Source: Prevotella sp. P2-180 (GTDB taxonomy: Bacteria; Bacteroidota; Bacteroidia; Bacteroidales; Bacteroidaceae). Taken from it: DNA of 64,000 bases. Numbering within the stretch: the first letter of the stretch is position 1; the number at the start of each line of letters is the position of its first letter. The DNA lies in NCBI RefSeq assembly GCF_002251435.1, contig NZ_NPJI01000114.1:57235-121234 (forward strand). The letters are read 5' to 3'. This document shows, in pieces, positions 48,617 through 57,223 of the stretch. A model generated the notes under the pieces. It did not search any database, was not told where the DNA came from, and saw only the letters and a program-made list of their open reading frames with translations. The position numbers and the translations under genes are program-made.

Positions 48617-50272
48617 CATTTTCAGAAGTTCCCTTGCGTTGCTTATGGCAGCTTCGGTAATGTCGCTTCCACTGAGCATTTGGGCAATTTCATTCACACG
48701 ATCTTCTCCGCAGAGCAGTTTCATGGTGCTTACTGTAGTATCTCCCCTATCCTCTTTATATACTTTATAATGTGTTGCTCCCTTGGCGGCAATCTGCGGC
48801 AGGTGAGTGATGCTGATGACCTGACGTTCGTTATTTCCCATCTCACACATTATGTCGGCCATCTTCTCTGCTATTTTCCCACTCACTCCAGTGTCTATCT
48901 CGTCGAAAATGATGGTAGGGAGCTTTACGGCTCCGCTCACCATAGCTTTTAGCGAAAGCATGAGTCGTGCTATCTCTCCTCCTGAAGCTACCTGTGCCAC
49001 TGGTTGCATAGGCATGTTTCGGTTGGCACTGAACATATAAGCCACCTTGTCAGCTCCGTCGGCCGACAATTCTGAGGATTCGAGGTTGATAGTAAACTGG
49101 ATGTTTGGCATGCCTAATGCTACCAGTCGTTGTTTTATTTCCTCTTCTATTTTCTTTGCTGCCGTTTTCCTCACCTTGGTGATGCTATCGGCTTTTTGTA
49201 TGGCAAGTTTCATTGACTTGTCAACCTCATTTTTGACCTGTTGAAGGTCGTAGTCGCCATTTTCTATTCCATCCAGCTGCTTCTTCAGGTTGTCTCGTAT
49301 CTCAATAAGTTGAGAGACAGTGTCGCAGTGGTATTTCTTCTGCAAACTGTAGATTCTGTCCAGTCTGTCGTTGATACTATCGAGTTCCTTAGGGTCAAAA
49401 TCAACTTTGTCGAGTTGTCCTTCGAGTTCGTCGGCAATATCCTTAAGGTCGATAAAGTCGGCATCCATGCGGCTTGCAAGTTCGCCAGCCATAGGCAATA
49501 CGCCTTCAATGGAATGCAATGCATTGATGGCAGTACGCAGATTTTCCGTCACTCCAGTGCCTTCAGCCGACATGGCTTTGTCTGCCTGATAGAGGGCGGT
49601 CTTTATGTCCTCGTAATGACTCATTTGGTTGGCCTGCGCCTCCAGAGTCTCCTGTTCTCCTTCCACAAGATTTGCCCTGTCGAGTTCTTCATATTGGAAG
49701 AGCAGGAAGTCTGCATTGGCTTTGTTTGATGTTAGCCTTTCCTGTAAGTCGTCAAGCTGACATTGTTTTTCACGGTAGTCACCATAAGCCTTTCGATAGT
49801 TGTCGAGCAAGTCCTTGTCATCGGCAATTATGTCTACGATTTCCATTTGGAAGTCTTGTTTCCCAAGTAAGAGGTTTTGATGCTGACTATGTACATCAAT
49901 GAGCTGTTCGCCCAACTCTTTCAACACTGACAGGGGAACGGGAGTATCGTTGACAAATGCACGGCTTTTTCCGGCGGCAGTGATTTCTCGTCTCACAATA
50001 CAGTCGTCTGCATCATACTCCACATCATTGTCGTTGAAGAAATTCTCCATGCCATATCGTGAAAGATTGAAATGAGCCTCAATGACGCACTTCTCCGAAC
50101 CTCGTTTAATAAGCTTTGAATCAGCACGTTGACCTTTTAACAGGCCTATTGCGCCAAGTATAATGCTCTTTCCTGCACCTGTCTCTCCAGTGATGACGGA
50201 AAAGCCTCCATTGAACGTCATATCCAGTCGTTCTATTAGAGTAAAATTGCGAATGTATAATTGTTTCAGCAT
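48602..50272 (-). CDS. recN: DNA repair protein RecN
   Basis: A 556-residue SMC-like ATPase. Walker A is FSVITGETGAGKSIILGAIG (about 24-43); long coiled-coil arms span about 150-370; the C-terminal half has VASGGEIARLMLSLKAM (ABC signature) and IIFDEIDTGVSGKIAE (Walker B/D-loop). It acts in double-strand break repair. Its terminal MKSEE and stop codon lie inside the 14-bp tandem repeat, so repeat number could alter the last residues. It lies 18 bases after the DUF4835 gene in the dnaN series. Confidence 0.95.
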   Translation of the reverse strand: MLKQLYIRNFTLIERLDMTFNGGFSVITGETGAGKSIILGAIGLLKGQRADSKLIKRGSEKCVIEAHFNLSRYGMENFFNDNDVEYDADDCIVRREITAAGKSRAFVNDTPVPLSVLKELGEQLIDVHSQHQNLLLGKQDFQMEIVDIIADDKDLLDNYRKAYGDYREKQCQLDDLQERLTSNKANADFLLFQYEELDRANLVEGEQETLEAQANQMSHYEDIKTALYQADKAMSAEGTGVTENLRTAINALHSIEGVLPMAGELASRMDADFIDLKDIADELEGQLDKVDFDPKELDSINDRLDRIYSLQKKYHCDTVSQLIEIRDNLKKQLDGIENGDYDLQQVKNEVDKSMKLAIQKADSITKVRKTAAKKIEEEIKQRLVALGMPNIQFTINLESSELSADGADKVAYMFSANRNMPMQPVAQVASGGEIARLMLSLKAMVSGAVKLPTIIFDEIDTGVSGKIAEKMADIMCEMGNNERQVISITHLPQIAAKGATHYKVYKEDRGDTTVSTMKLLCGEDRVNEIAQMLSGSDITEAAISNARELLKMKSEE

Positions 50273-50290
50273 ATTTCAAAAAAAATTACG

Positions 50291-51205
50291 TCATTGTCTC
50301 ACTTTCTCCCAACTATCGCCTTGCGAGGCGTTGATGCCCATGAGAAGTTCATATATTTGTTCTTTCTCCTTCTGTGTGCCCTTTCCTTTATATATGCCTA
50401 CGAGTTCGTCTTTCTTATAGTCTGTCCATATCTGTGGTAGCAGACTGAGCGGACGGCTCTCGTGCGCTTTCTTCAAACCATTGTCAAGGGCTTCGGTCAC
50501 GTTGGTGCGGCCTCGCTCTGCATTGTTTGCCATTTCGTCGAGTCCCTTGCGATAATAGTCGTACTGAAGCTGGCGGAATGGTTTCATGGCTTCTTCCATA
50601 TAGTCGTTGATGATAGCAAAACGGTTACGGCTGTCGTCAAATGCCTTCCATCCTGAGAAGTTTAGGTTTTGGGCATTATTCACCAGATTATAGCATAGCT
50701 GGAGAACGTCGGTTCCTCCCATAGGCGAAAAGCTGTCGAGATCGAGGCCTATGATGAGGTAGGCATAATAGGCAATGAGGGCTGTCAACTGGTTGTCGAC
50801 AGTCTCGTCGTTAAAGTTCAGTTGGTCAAACTGTGCAAACTCAAAATTGAAGTTGGCATCCTTATTATTATAAAGTGTTGTAGTATACTGGCTGTTGTAT
50901 ACAGGACGGTTGGCCTGAATCATTGCTGTACACTCAAAAGTGTTGTTTGTCTTGTCGTATTTGTCTACTGTAATATTGAAATTGCAAACAATACGTTCGT
51001 TATTCTGAAACTGCAATGATGTCCATTGCCTGTCGTTTACAAACTGTTCGAGAGTCTGTTGCAGGTTTTCGAACACGCTTTTATCTGTTGTTCCCACTTT
51101 GCTGCTATTGACTACGACCTTGGCCAACAATTCTTGAGAGCTGATCTTCTGTATAGGGAAAATCAGCGCTGAAAGTAATGGCAATATGATATGAACCAGT
51201 TTCAT
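50291..51205 (-). CDS. DUF4835 protein (PorD-like in type IX secretion literature)
   Basis: A 304-residue exported protein. Signal peptide 1-23 (KISSQ). The DUF4835 domain covers nearly all of it: LLAKVVVNSSKVGTTDKSVF, EFAQFDQLNFNDETVDNQLT, AYYAYLIIGLDLDSFSPMGG. The family is specific to Bacteroidetes and lies between coaBC and recN in many of them. Some DUF4835 proteins are described as PorD, involved in type IX secretion; that name is from memory and unproven here. It fits the possible T9SS tail on the CE8 protein. Confidence 0.85.
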   Translation of the reverse strand: MKLVHIILPLLSALIFPIQKISSQELLAKVVVNSSKVGTTDKSVFENLQQTLEQFVNDRQWTSLQFQNNERIVCNFNITVDKYDKTNNTFECTAMIQANRPVYNSQYTTTLYNNKDANFNFEFAQFDQLNFNDETVDNQLTALIAYYAYLIIGLDLDSFSPMGGTDVLQLCYNLVNNAQNLNFSGWKAFDDSRNRFAIINDYMEEAMKPFRQLQYDYYRKGLDEMANNAERGRTNVTEALDNGLKKAHESRPLSLLPQIWTDYKKDELVGIYKGKGTQKEKEQIYELLMGINASQGDSWEKVRQ

Positions 51206-51222
51206 TAATAATACAGATTCTT

Positions 51223-52437
51223 TCAGGACAGGGTTATGGGTTTCATGATTTGAGCGAGATAATTGACTATATCTGCAGCCACTTCGGTCTTCGGTTTCCG
51301 TTCGAATTCAGTCATTCCGTCTTGAGAAATGATCTTTATCTGGTTCTCGTCACTTTTGAAACAGGTGCCCTTGTTCTTCAACGAGTTAAGCACTATGAAG
51401 TCGAGGTTTTTCTTTTTCAGTTTTTCCACGGCATTATTTTCCTCGTTGTCTGTCTCAAGTGCGAATCCCACCATCACCTGCCTATTGTTTTTAATATTAC
51501 CTAAGGCTGCAGCAATGTCCTTGTTTGGCGCAAGATGAAGCATAAGGTCATCGCCTTTTCGTTTTATCTTAGTGTCAGCCACGGTCTCCGGTCTGAAGTC
51601 AGCCACTGCGGCACAAAGTATCGCTACGTCGACATTTGGGAATATATCCATACAAGCCTCGTACATCTGCTGACAGCTTTCCACGTCGACACGGTTGATG
51701 TTATGATGGTTAACAGTCATGCTGACCGGACCAGCCACCAATTGAACCTGAGCACCACGTCTTGCACATTCTTCAGCAATGGCGAATCCCATTTTTCCAC
51801 TTGAATAATTACCAATGAACCTCACCGGGTCAATCTTCTCGTAAGTAGGTCCGGCCGTGATGAGTATTTTCCTTCCGCTCAAGTCTTGAGAAGGAGCATT
51901 GAAGAAATGGTCGATGGCATCTACTATCACTTCCGGTTCCTGCATTCTGCCTTTGCCTTCGAGTCCGCTGGCGAGGAATCCGCTGGCAGGCTCGATAAAA
52001 CGGCAGCCATAGCCAGTAAGTATGTCGATGTTTCGTTTTGTTGACGGATGTGCATACATGTCGAGGTCCATGGCTGGAGCTATGAATACAGGAGCTTTCA
52101 TCGAAAGGTATGTGGTGACAAGCATATTGTCGGCTACCCCATTTGCCATTTTTCCGAGAGTGGAAGCCGTGCAAGGTGCAATAAGCATAGCGTCGGCCCA
52201 CAATCCGATGTCTACATGGCTATTCCAAGTACCGTCGCGCTGCGAGAAGAATTCGCTGATAACTGGCTTGTGTGTAAGTGCCGAGAGTGTGATAGGAGTG
52301 ATAAACTCCTTTCCGGCAGGTGTGATTACCACTTGAACCTCAGCGCCTTTCTTCTGCAGTCCACGTATTATATAGCATGCTTTATATGCAGCTATGGATC
52401 CTGTTATGCCAAGAACTATCTTTTTACCTTTAAGCAT
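51223..52437 (-). CDS. coaBC: Bifunctional phosphopantothenoylcysteine decarboxylase / phosphopantothenate-cysteine ligase
   Basis: A 404-residue coenzyme A biosynthesis enzyme. CoaC half (1-180): KIVLGITGSIAAYKACYIIR, the substrate-binding SFFSQRDGTWNSHVDIGLWA with active-site His, and MLIAPCTASTLGKMANGVAD. CoaB half (about 190-400): KILITAGPTYEKIDPVRFIG-NYSSGKMG and VAILCAAVADFRPETV. Normal family length. It sits 4 bases after the exonuclease stop. Confidence 0.96.
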   Translation of the reverse strand: MLKGKKIVLGITGSIAAYKACYIIRGLQKKGAEVQVVITPAGKEFITPITLSALTHKPVISEFFSQRDGTWNSHVDIGLWADAMLIAPCTASTLGKMANGVADNMLVTTYLSMKAPVFIAPAMDLDMYAHPSTKRNIDILTGYGCRFIEPASGFLASGLEGKGRMQEPEVIVDAIDHFFNAPSQDLSGRKILITAGPTYEKIDPVRFIGNYSSGKMGFAIAEECARRGAQVQLVAGPVSMTVNHHNINRVDVESCQQMYEACMDIFPNVDVAILCAAVADFRPETVADTKIKRKGDDLMLHLAPNKDIAAALGNIKNNRQVMVGFALETDNEENNAVEKLKKKNLDFIVLNSLKNKGTCFKSDENQIKIISQDGMTEFERKPKTEVAADIVNYLAQIMKPITLS

Positions 52438-52441
52438 ATTG

Positions 52442-53296
52442 TTATAACAGTTTACTTTCGCGAAGTCTTATTCTTGTAAGCACTTGCTTGGTATTGTTGG
52501 TGAAGTCGTTTGAAAGCATCCAGCTAAAATATCCAGGGTCATGTCGCAGCACAACACCCACTTCCTGTCCCTTATACTTTCCGAAGTTGAAGGTTTCCAC
52601 CTTTACGGGCTCACCATTTGAGTTTTTCACCACATTGCCGTTGGCATCTTTTTTCTCAGCCCAAATGATACGTCCCGCAAAGTCTACATTGTCGTTTTGC
52701 TTTGAGAAGTCAGCAAGGAACTGCATATCATTAACGAGTCTTCTTTCCGGTTCAGGTTCATTTTCCTCACTGTATTTGTCAAGTTGTCCCATGAGCACGC
52801 GATAAGTGGCTTCGGTATCTTGGTCAGCCCTGTGAGCCTCGAAGTCTTCCTCCATTTTTCTACCACAATAGAACTTGTATGCAGCTGCGAGATTGCGTCG
52901 CTCTTGTTTGCGGAAGATTGCCATGGCGTCTATAAGTCTGCACTTGCTGAAATCGAAATCGATGCCAGCCCTTAGAAATTCCTCACAAAGCATAGGGATG
53001 TCAAAGTTGTTGGAGTTGTATCCAGCCAAATCGCAACCTTTTAACTCCTCAGCAAGGCGTGGAGCTATTTCCTTGAACGATGGACAGTTGGCCACATCGG
53101 CATTTGATATTCCTGTTAGTTCTGTGACGAATGAGGGTATGGGAATAAGCGGGTTTATTGTAAGATTTTCCCTCTTTTCTTTACCATCGGGCATCACCTT
53201 TATATATGAAAGTTGTATTACACGGTCTTTTATTAAGTCAAGTCCGGTAGTTTCGAGGTCGAATATGACTAATGGTTTCTGAATATTGAGTTTCAT
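52442..53296 (-). CDS. DnaQ-like 3'-5' exonuclease
   Basis: A 284-residue DEDD exonuclease: VIFDLETTGLDLIKDRVIQL (Exo I, Asp-Glu), LAGYNSNNFDIPMLCEEFL (Exo II) and HRADQDTEATYRVL (Exo III, His-x4-Asp). Residues about 185-284 add a segment ending KYKGQEVGVVLRHDPGYFSW, a small DUF3820-like domain. It may be a proofreading or repair nuclease; genes of this type next to dnaN are common in Bacteroidetes. It starts 33 bases after dnaN. Confidence 0.9.
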   Translation of the reverse strand: MKLNIQKPLVIFDLETTGLDLIKDRVIQLSYIKVMPDGKEKRENLTINPLIPIPSFVTELTGISNADVANCPSFKEIAPRLAEELKGCDLAGYNSNNFDIPMLCEEFLRAGIDFDFSKCRLIDAMAIFRKQERRNLAAAYKFYCGRKMEEDFEAHRADQDTEATYRVLMGQLDKYSEENEPEPERRLVNDMQFLADFSKQNDNVDFAGRIIWAEKKDANGNVVKNSNGEPVKVETFNFGKYKGQEVGVVLRHDPGYFSWMLSNDFTNNTKQVLTRIRLRESKLL

Positions 53297-53329
53297 TATG
53301 TTTATGAAAAATAAAATTATATATATATC

Positions 53330-54454
53330 CTACTCGTTAAGTAGCATCGGCATAAGAAGCATGAGCACATCCTGATTATCATTCTGTTGCGATGGGACAA
53401 CGATTCCGGCTCTACTTGGGTCAGCCAGTTGTATATCAACCTCCTGACAGTCGTAGCTGTTGAGTATTTCAATGAAGGCATTGCCCTTAAAGCCAATGCT
53501 CATTGGCGCTCCATTGTATTCACATGCCAGTCTTTCGGTTGCAGTCTTCGAGAAGTCAAAGTCCTCTGCATCAAGCTGTAGCACATGACCATCTATGCGG
53601 AATCTGACAAGATTGCTTGAGTCGCTGGCGAAAGGCAATACGCGTTTCAGGGCACCCAGCAATGTCTCGCGGTCAACATGAAGCACATTCTGGTTGTTCT
53701 GCGGAATAACTGAATTGTAGTTTGGATACCTTCCGTCAATGAGTCGGCACAAGAGTCGTGTATCGCCGAAAGTCACCTCTGCATTGCGATTGTCGAAAGT
53801 GATGGTAACGAGAGTGTCATCCTTGGCAAGCATATTCTTCAGGATGGTGGCTGGTTTCTTTGCCAGGATGAGTGAGGCAGCCACATCGTTCTTTATATCA
53901 TAAATTCTGTTTCTCACGAGTTTATGACCGTCGGTAGACACGATGGTGAGATACTCTGGAGTGATGTCAAAAAACACTCCGTTCATCACTGGGCGGAGTT
54001 CGTCCTGTGCAGTAGCGCACAAGCAGCGACTAATGTTTTCCGACAGTAGTGCTGATGACAATTGAATGCTCACGGCAATGTCAGCAATCTTTGCTGCAAC
54101 GGGATAAACATCCGCACTCTCTATAGGCAACGAGAATTGTCCATTCTGATAAATGATTTTCACTATCTTATCATTTTTGTCAGCCTCGAAAGTAAGCGGT
54201 TGCTCTGGAAAACTTTTCACAGCCTCAAGAAGGCTATGATTCTCTATTGCGAAAGAGTCGTCGACATCGCTATCCGACAATTCTATAGTGGTTGTCATGC
54301 TGTTCTCGCTGTCAGATGCAGTAATAAACAAGGTGTTTCCTTCTGTACGGAACATAAAATCTGCAAGTATTGGCAACGAATTTTTATTGCTTATAACCTT
54401 AGCCAAAGCAAATAATTTGCAGCTAAGAGCTGTGCTTGAAAGTGTAAACCTCAT
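53330..54454 (-). CDS. dnaN: DNA polymerase III beta subunit (sliding clamp)
   Basis: A 374-residue protein with three clamp domains. It opens MRFTLSSTALSCKLFALAKV with LPILADFMFRTEGNTLFITA, and ends GIVVPSQQNDNQDVLMLLMP followed by MLLNE, the usual clamp C-terminus. It forms the ring that tethers DNA polymerase III. It leads a minus-strand series (dnaN, exonuclease, coaBC, DUF4835, recN) with its own promoter. Confidence 0.97.
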   Translation of the reverse strand: MRFTLSSTALSCKLFALAKVISNKNSLPILADFMFRTEGNTLFITASDSENSMTTTIELSDSDVDDSFAIENHSLLEAVKSFPEQPLTFEADKNDKIVKIIYQNGQFSLPIESADVYPVAAKIADIAVSIQLSSALLSENISRCLCATAQDELRPVMNGVFFDITPEYLTIVSTDGHKLVRNRIYDIKNDVAASLILAKKPATILKNMLAKDDTLVTITFDNRNAEVTFGDTRLLCRLIDGRYPNYNSVIPQNNQNVLHVDRETLLGALKRVLPFASDSSNLVRFRIDGHVLQLDAEDFDFSKTATERLACEYNGAPMSIGFKGNAFIEILNSYDCQEVDIQLADPSRAGIVVPSQQNDNQDVLMLLMPMLLNE

Positions 54455-54497
54455 AATTATATTGTATTTTATATTAATTTTTTTCGTTTAGCGACTA

Positions 54498-54505
54498 CAA
54501 AAATA
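54498..54505 (-). promoter_or_regulatory. -7 element for the dnaN series
   Basis: TATTTTTG on the minus strand followed by TAG, 43 bases before the dnaN ATG. Confidence 0.55.
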
Positions 54506-54544
54506 CAAAAAAAAGACTTTATAGCAAAAATATTATCCAAAAAG

Positions 54545-54575
54545 TTGCATAAATTAAAACTATTTTGTAATTTTG
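54545..54575 (+). promoter_or_regulatory. Promoter of the DUF3127 gene
   Basis: -33 TTG at 54545-54547 and -7 TAATTTTG at 54568-54575, spacing 20, then a 44-base leader. Divergent from the dnaN promoter. Confidence 0.75.
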
Positions 54576-54619
54576 CGTGGTTAAAACGACATTACAACTA
54601 ATATTATATAATAATTAAT

Positions 54620-55039
54620 ATGGAAATAACAGGAAAAATCATTGCCGTATTACCGGCACAAAGTGGTGTGTCTCAACGCACAGGTAACCCATGGAAATCT
54701 CAAGAGTACGTGATAGAAACCCACGAGACTTATCCAAAGAAGTGTTGTTTCAAAATATTTGGTGAAGACAAAATCAATCAAATGAATATTCAGCTTGGAG
54801 AAGAAATGACTGTTTCATTTGACATTGATAGCCACGAGTATCAGGGACGATGGTTCAATGACATACGCGCTTGGGCTATAAACCGTAACATCCAACCTGC
54901 ACCTGGTGTTGGCGTGGCTCCTGTAGCTAACGCAGCACCAATGGGGGCCGCTCCTGTGGCAGATTCCGCAGCTACTGCTCCGTTCCCTCCCACACAAGAA
55001 CCTGCAGAAGAATCAAGCACCGACGGACTTCCATTCTGA
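54620..55039 (+). CDS. DUF3127 (SSB-like OB-fold) protein
   Basis: A 139-residue protein whose first 90 residues are a DUF3127 OB-fold: MEITGKIIAVLPAQSGVSQR, GNPWKSQEYVIETHETYPKK, FDIDSHEYQGRWFNDIRAWA. The rest is an Ala/Pro-rich tail ending EPAEESSTDGLPF, which resembles the acidic-aromatic tip of single-stranded DNA-binding proteins. A DNA-linked role is plausible given the dnaN series next door, but the family has no established function. It is followed by a strong terminator. Confidence 0.87.
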   Translation: MEITGKIIAVLPAQSGVSQRTGNPWKSQEYVIETHETYPKKCCFKIFGEDKINQMNIQLGEEMTVSFDIDSHEYQGRWFNDIRAWAINRNIQPAPGVGVAPVANAAPMGAAPVADSAATAPFPPTQEPAEESSTDGLPF

Positions 55040-55063
55040 GAAACTGGCCGAAAAAAAGCTAAT

Positions 55064-55096
55064 CCCCGTAACCTCATGTTGGTTACGGGGTGTTTT
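55064..55096 (+). terminator. Terminator after DUF3127
   Basis: Perfect 10-bp stem CCCCGTAACC / GGTTACGGGG with a 7-base loop, followed by TGTTTT. Confidence 0.88.
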
Positions 55097-55102
55097 GATT
55101 AT

Positions 55103-57124
55103 ATGAAAACTTCATTACTGCCTTTCTTTGTTATTACCACGTTACTTCTATTGTTCGCCACTTACACTGCTAATGGACAGGAAAACGACAACGAGAATTG
55201 GGAGAAATGGCTTGAGGCATTGGCTGACTTCTCTGACGAAGATATTCTATGGGACGAAATGCATGACCAATTGGAAGAGTTAGCTGAACATCCCATAAAC
55301 ATTAACGACACAAAACGAGAGATACTACAAACGATTCCGTTTCTCAATAGCCAGCAAGTGATGGACATCGTTGAATACATTGACAGATACGGACCTCTGA
55401 AATCAAAAAACGAACTCTTGTCGATAGAGTCTCTCGACTACCATCGCCGCAAACTTCTTTCATGCTTCATTGTAATAGGCGACAAGACAACCGACAGCAA
55501 AATCACACTTAGCAAATTACGAAAATATGGAAAACATGATATTATGGGATATATGTCCATACCAACATATACCAGGAGGGGTGACAACGAAGCCTATTAC
55601 GGTTATCCAGTAAAACACTGGCTTAGATACAACTTCAGCTACGGCAATAAACTGCGTCTTGGCATTGTGGCGTCACAAGATGCCGGCGAACCTTTCTTCG
55701 CCAATGTCAACAAGGCTGGCTACGACTACTACTCCCCATTCCTCATGATTAAAGACACAGGAATATTTGAAACCATTGCCATAGGAAGATATAAGGTGTC
55801 TTTAGGCATGGGACTTGTCATCAACCAGGGATTTTTTCTCGGCAAGCAGTCTACACTTATGTCGTTTGCATCACCAAAGGGTCCTACTATTAGAGTACAT
55901 TCATCACGTTCATCCGACAATTGGCTACAAGGAGCAGCCACCACCTTAAACATTGCCAAATGGCTGAAATTCACTTCTTTTGCATCATATCGGAAAATTG
56001 ATGCCACGCTTAACAAAAACGGAACGGTATCGACACTGCTCTCAACCAGTTACCACCGCACAAAAGACGAGATCCTGCGAAAAAACAATACCTCCATGAC
56101 ACTTGCCGGAGCAAACTTGTCGGCAGACAAAAACGACTACCATGCCGGTGTTTCTTTTGTGGCAACACACATAGACAGACTTCTTGCTCCTAACAAATCT
56201 AGTGTCTACAGGGATATTTACCCCGAAGGTCATGATTTCTTCAATGCAAGCGTTGACTACGGATACAGACGCTACCCATTGATGGTGAACGGCGAAACGG
56301 CAATAAACCGCGAAGGGCATATTGCGACATTGAATTCCATCAGCTTCAATCTCTCAAGATGGTTGTCGATGACTTTCCTTCAGAGGTATTACTCCGCTCG
56401 CTATCACTCGTTCTATTCAAATGCTGTAAACGACGGTGGAAAGGTCCAAAATGAAAGCGGTTACTATCTCGGTACCGAATGGAAACCTGCATACGATATA
56501 GATGTGAACTGCTACATTGACTATGCTTATTTTCCATGGCCGCGATACCAAGTGTCACAATCGTCTCACTCGCTCGACGCTTGCGTTTCTTCAAAAATGA
56601 AAAAGGGAAACTGGATATTCAATGCGAGGTATCGGTATAGGTTAAGGCAGAAAGACAACTATGACAAATCGTCGTCTACACCTTTGGTATGGACAAAGTC
56701 ACACAGAGCGAGACTTAGCGTGCAATGGGACAATAGCATCTGGACGGCAGGCCTTCAGACCGACGCATGCACATATAGCTACGACCATCTTTCGAAAGGT
56801 ATAATGCTTACACAGGTTATTGGTTACAACATGCCGCATCTGTCTATCAGTGCTACTATGAAATTATTTTATACCGATGACTACAACAGTCGTTTGTATT
56901 CTTACGAACGTGCTCCTCTATACTGTTATTCCAATTCTGCTTATTATGGTCAAGGTCTGCGATATTCTTTTATGGCAAAATGGAAACCTACAGATTCACT
57001 AACTTTAACTGGAAAAGTAGGAGTCACTGACTATTTCGACCGTTCTTCCATTGGCAGCAGTCTTCAGCAGATTGACGCATCCTCAGCCTGCGATGTTGAA
57101 TTACAGGCGAAGTGGAAGTGGTGA
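55103..57124 (+). CDS. Helix-hairpin-helix exported protein with beta-barrel-like C-terminus
   Basis: A 673-residue protein. An upstream in-frame start lies inside the terminator stem, so the ATG at 55103 (MKTSLLPFFVITTLLLLFAT, a signal peptide) is chosen. Residues about 50-125 form helix-hairpin-helix repeats of the ComEA type (HPININDTKREILQTIPFLN, IVEYIDRYGPLKSKNELLSI). The rest (about 150-673) is rich in alternating aromatic/polar strands (KHWLRYNFSYGNKLRLGIVA, WIFNARYRYRLRQKDNYDKS), as in outer-membrane barrels. A DNA-binding outer-membrane protein, perhaps for DNA uptake, is a possible reading. Confidence 0.72.
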   Translation: MKTSLLPFFVITTLLLLFATYTANGQENDNENWEKWLEALADFSDEDILWDEMHDQLEELAEHPININDTKREILQTIPFLNSQQVMDIVEYIDRYGPLKSKNELLSIESLDYHRRKLLSCFIVIGDKTTDSKITLSKLRKYGKHDIMGYMSIPTYTRRGDNEAYYGYPVKHWLRYNFSYGNKLRLGIVASQDAGEPFFANVNKAGYDYYSPFLMIKDTGIFETIAIGRYKVSLGMGLVINQGFFLGKQSTLMSFASPKGPTIRVHSSRSSDNWLQGAATTLNIAKWLKFTSFASYRKIDATLNKNGTVSTLLSTSYHRTKDEILRKNNTSMTLAGANLSADKNDYHAGVSFVATHIDRLLAPNKSSVYRDIYPEGHDFFNASVDYGYRRYPLMVNGETAINREGHIATLNSISFNLSRWLSMTFLQRYYSARYHSFYSNAVNDGGKVQNESGYYLGTEWKPAYDIDVNCYIDYAYFPWPRYQVSQSSHSLDACVSSKMKKGNWIFNARYRYRLRQKDNYDKSSSTPLVWTKSHRARLSVQWDNSIWTAGLQTDACTYSYDHLSKGIMLTQVIGYNMPHLSISATMKLFYTDDYNSRLYSYERAPLYCYSNSAYYGQGLRYSFMAKWKPTDSLTLTGKVGVTDYFDRSSIGSSLQQIDASSACDVELQAKWKW

Positions 57125-57159
57125 GGAGGAATATGAAGGGAAGAGGAAGGAGGAAAATA

Positions 57160-57198
57160 AAACTGCGCGTTCCTTTTTTGGGGAACGCGCAGAATTTT
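57160..57198. terminator. Bidirectional terminator between the HHH protein and PFOR genes
   Basis: 11-bp stem CTGCGCGTTCC / GGAACGCGCAG with a T-rich loop; AATTTTAT on the plus-strand side and CAGTTTTATTTT on the minus-strand side let it serve both convergent genes. Confidence 0.88.
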
Positions 57199-57223
57199 AT
57201 ATTATGAAACGATAGCTACGGAA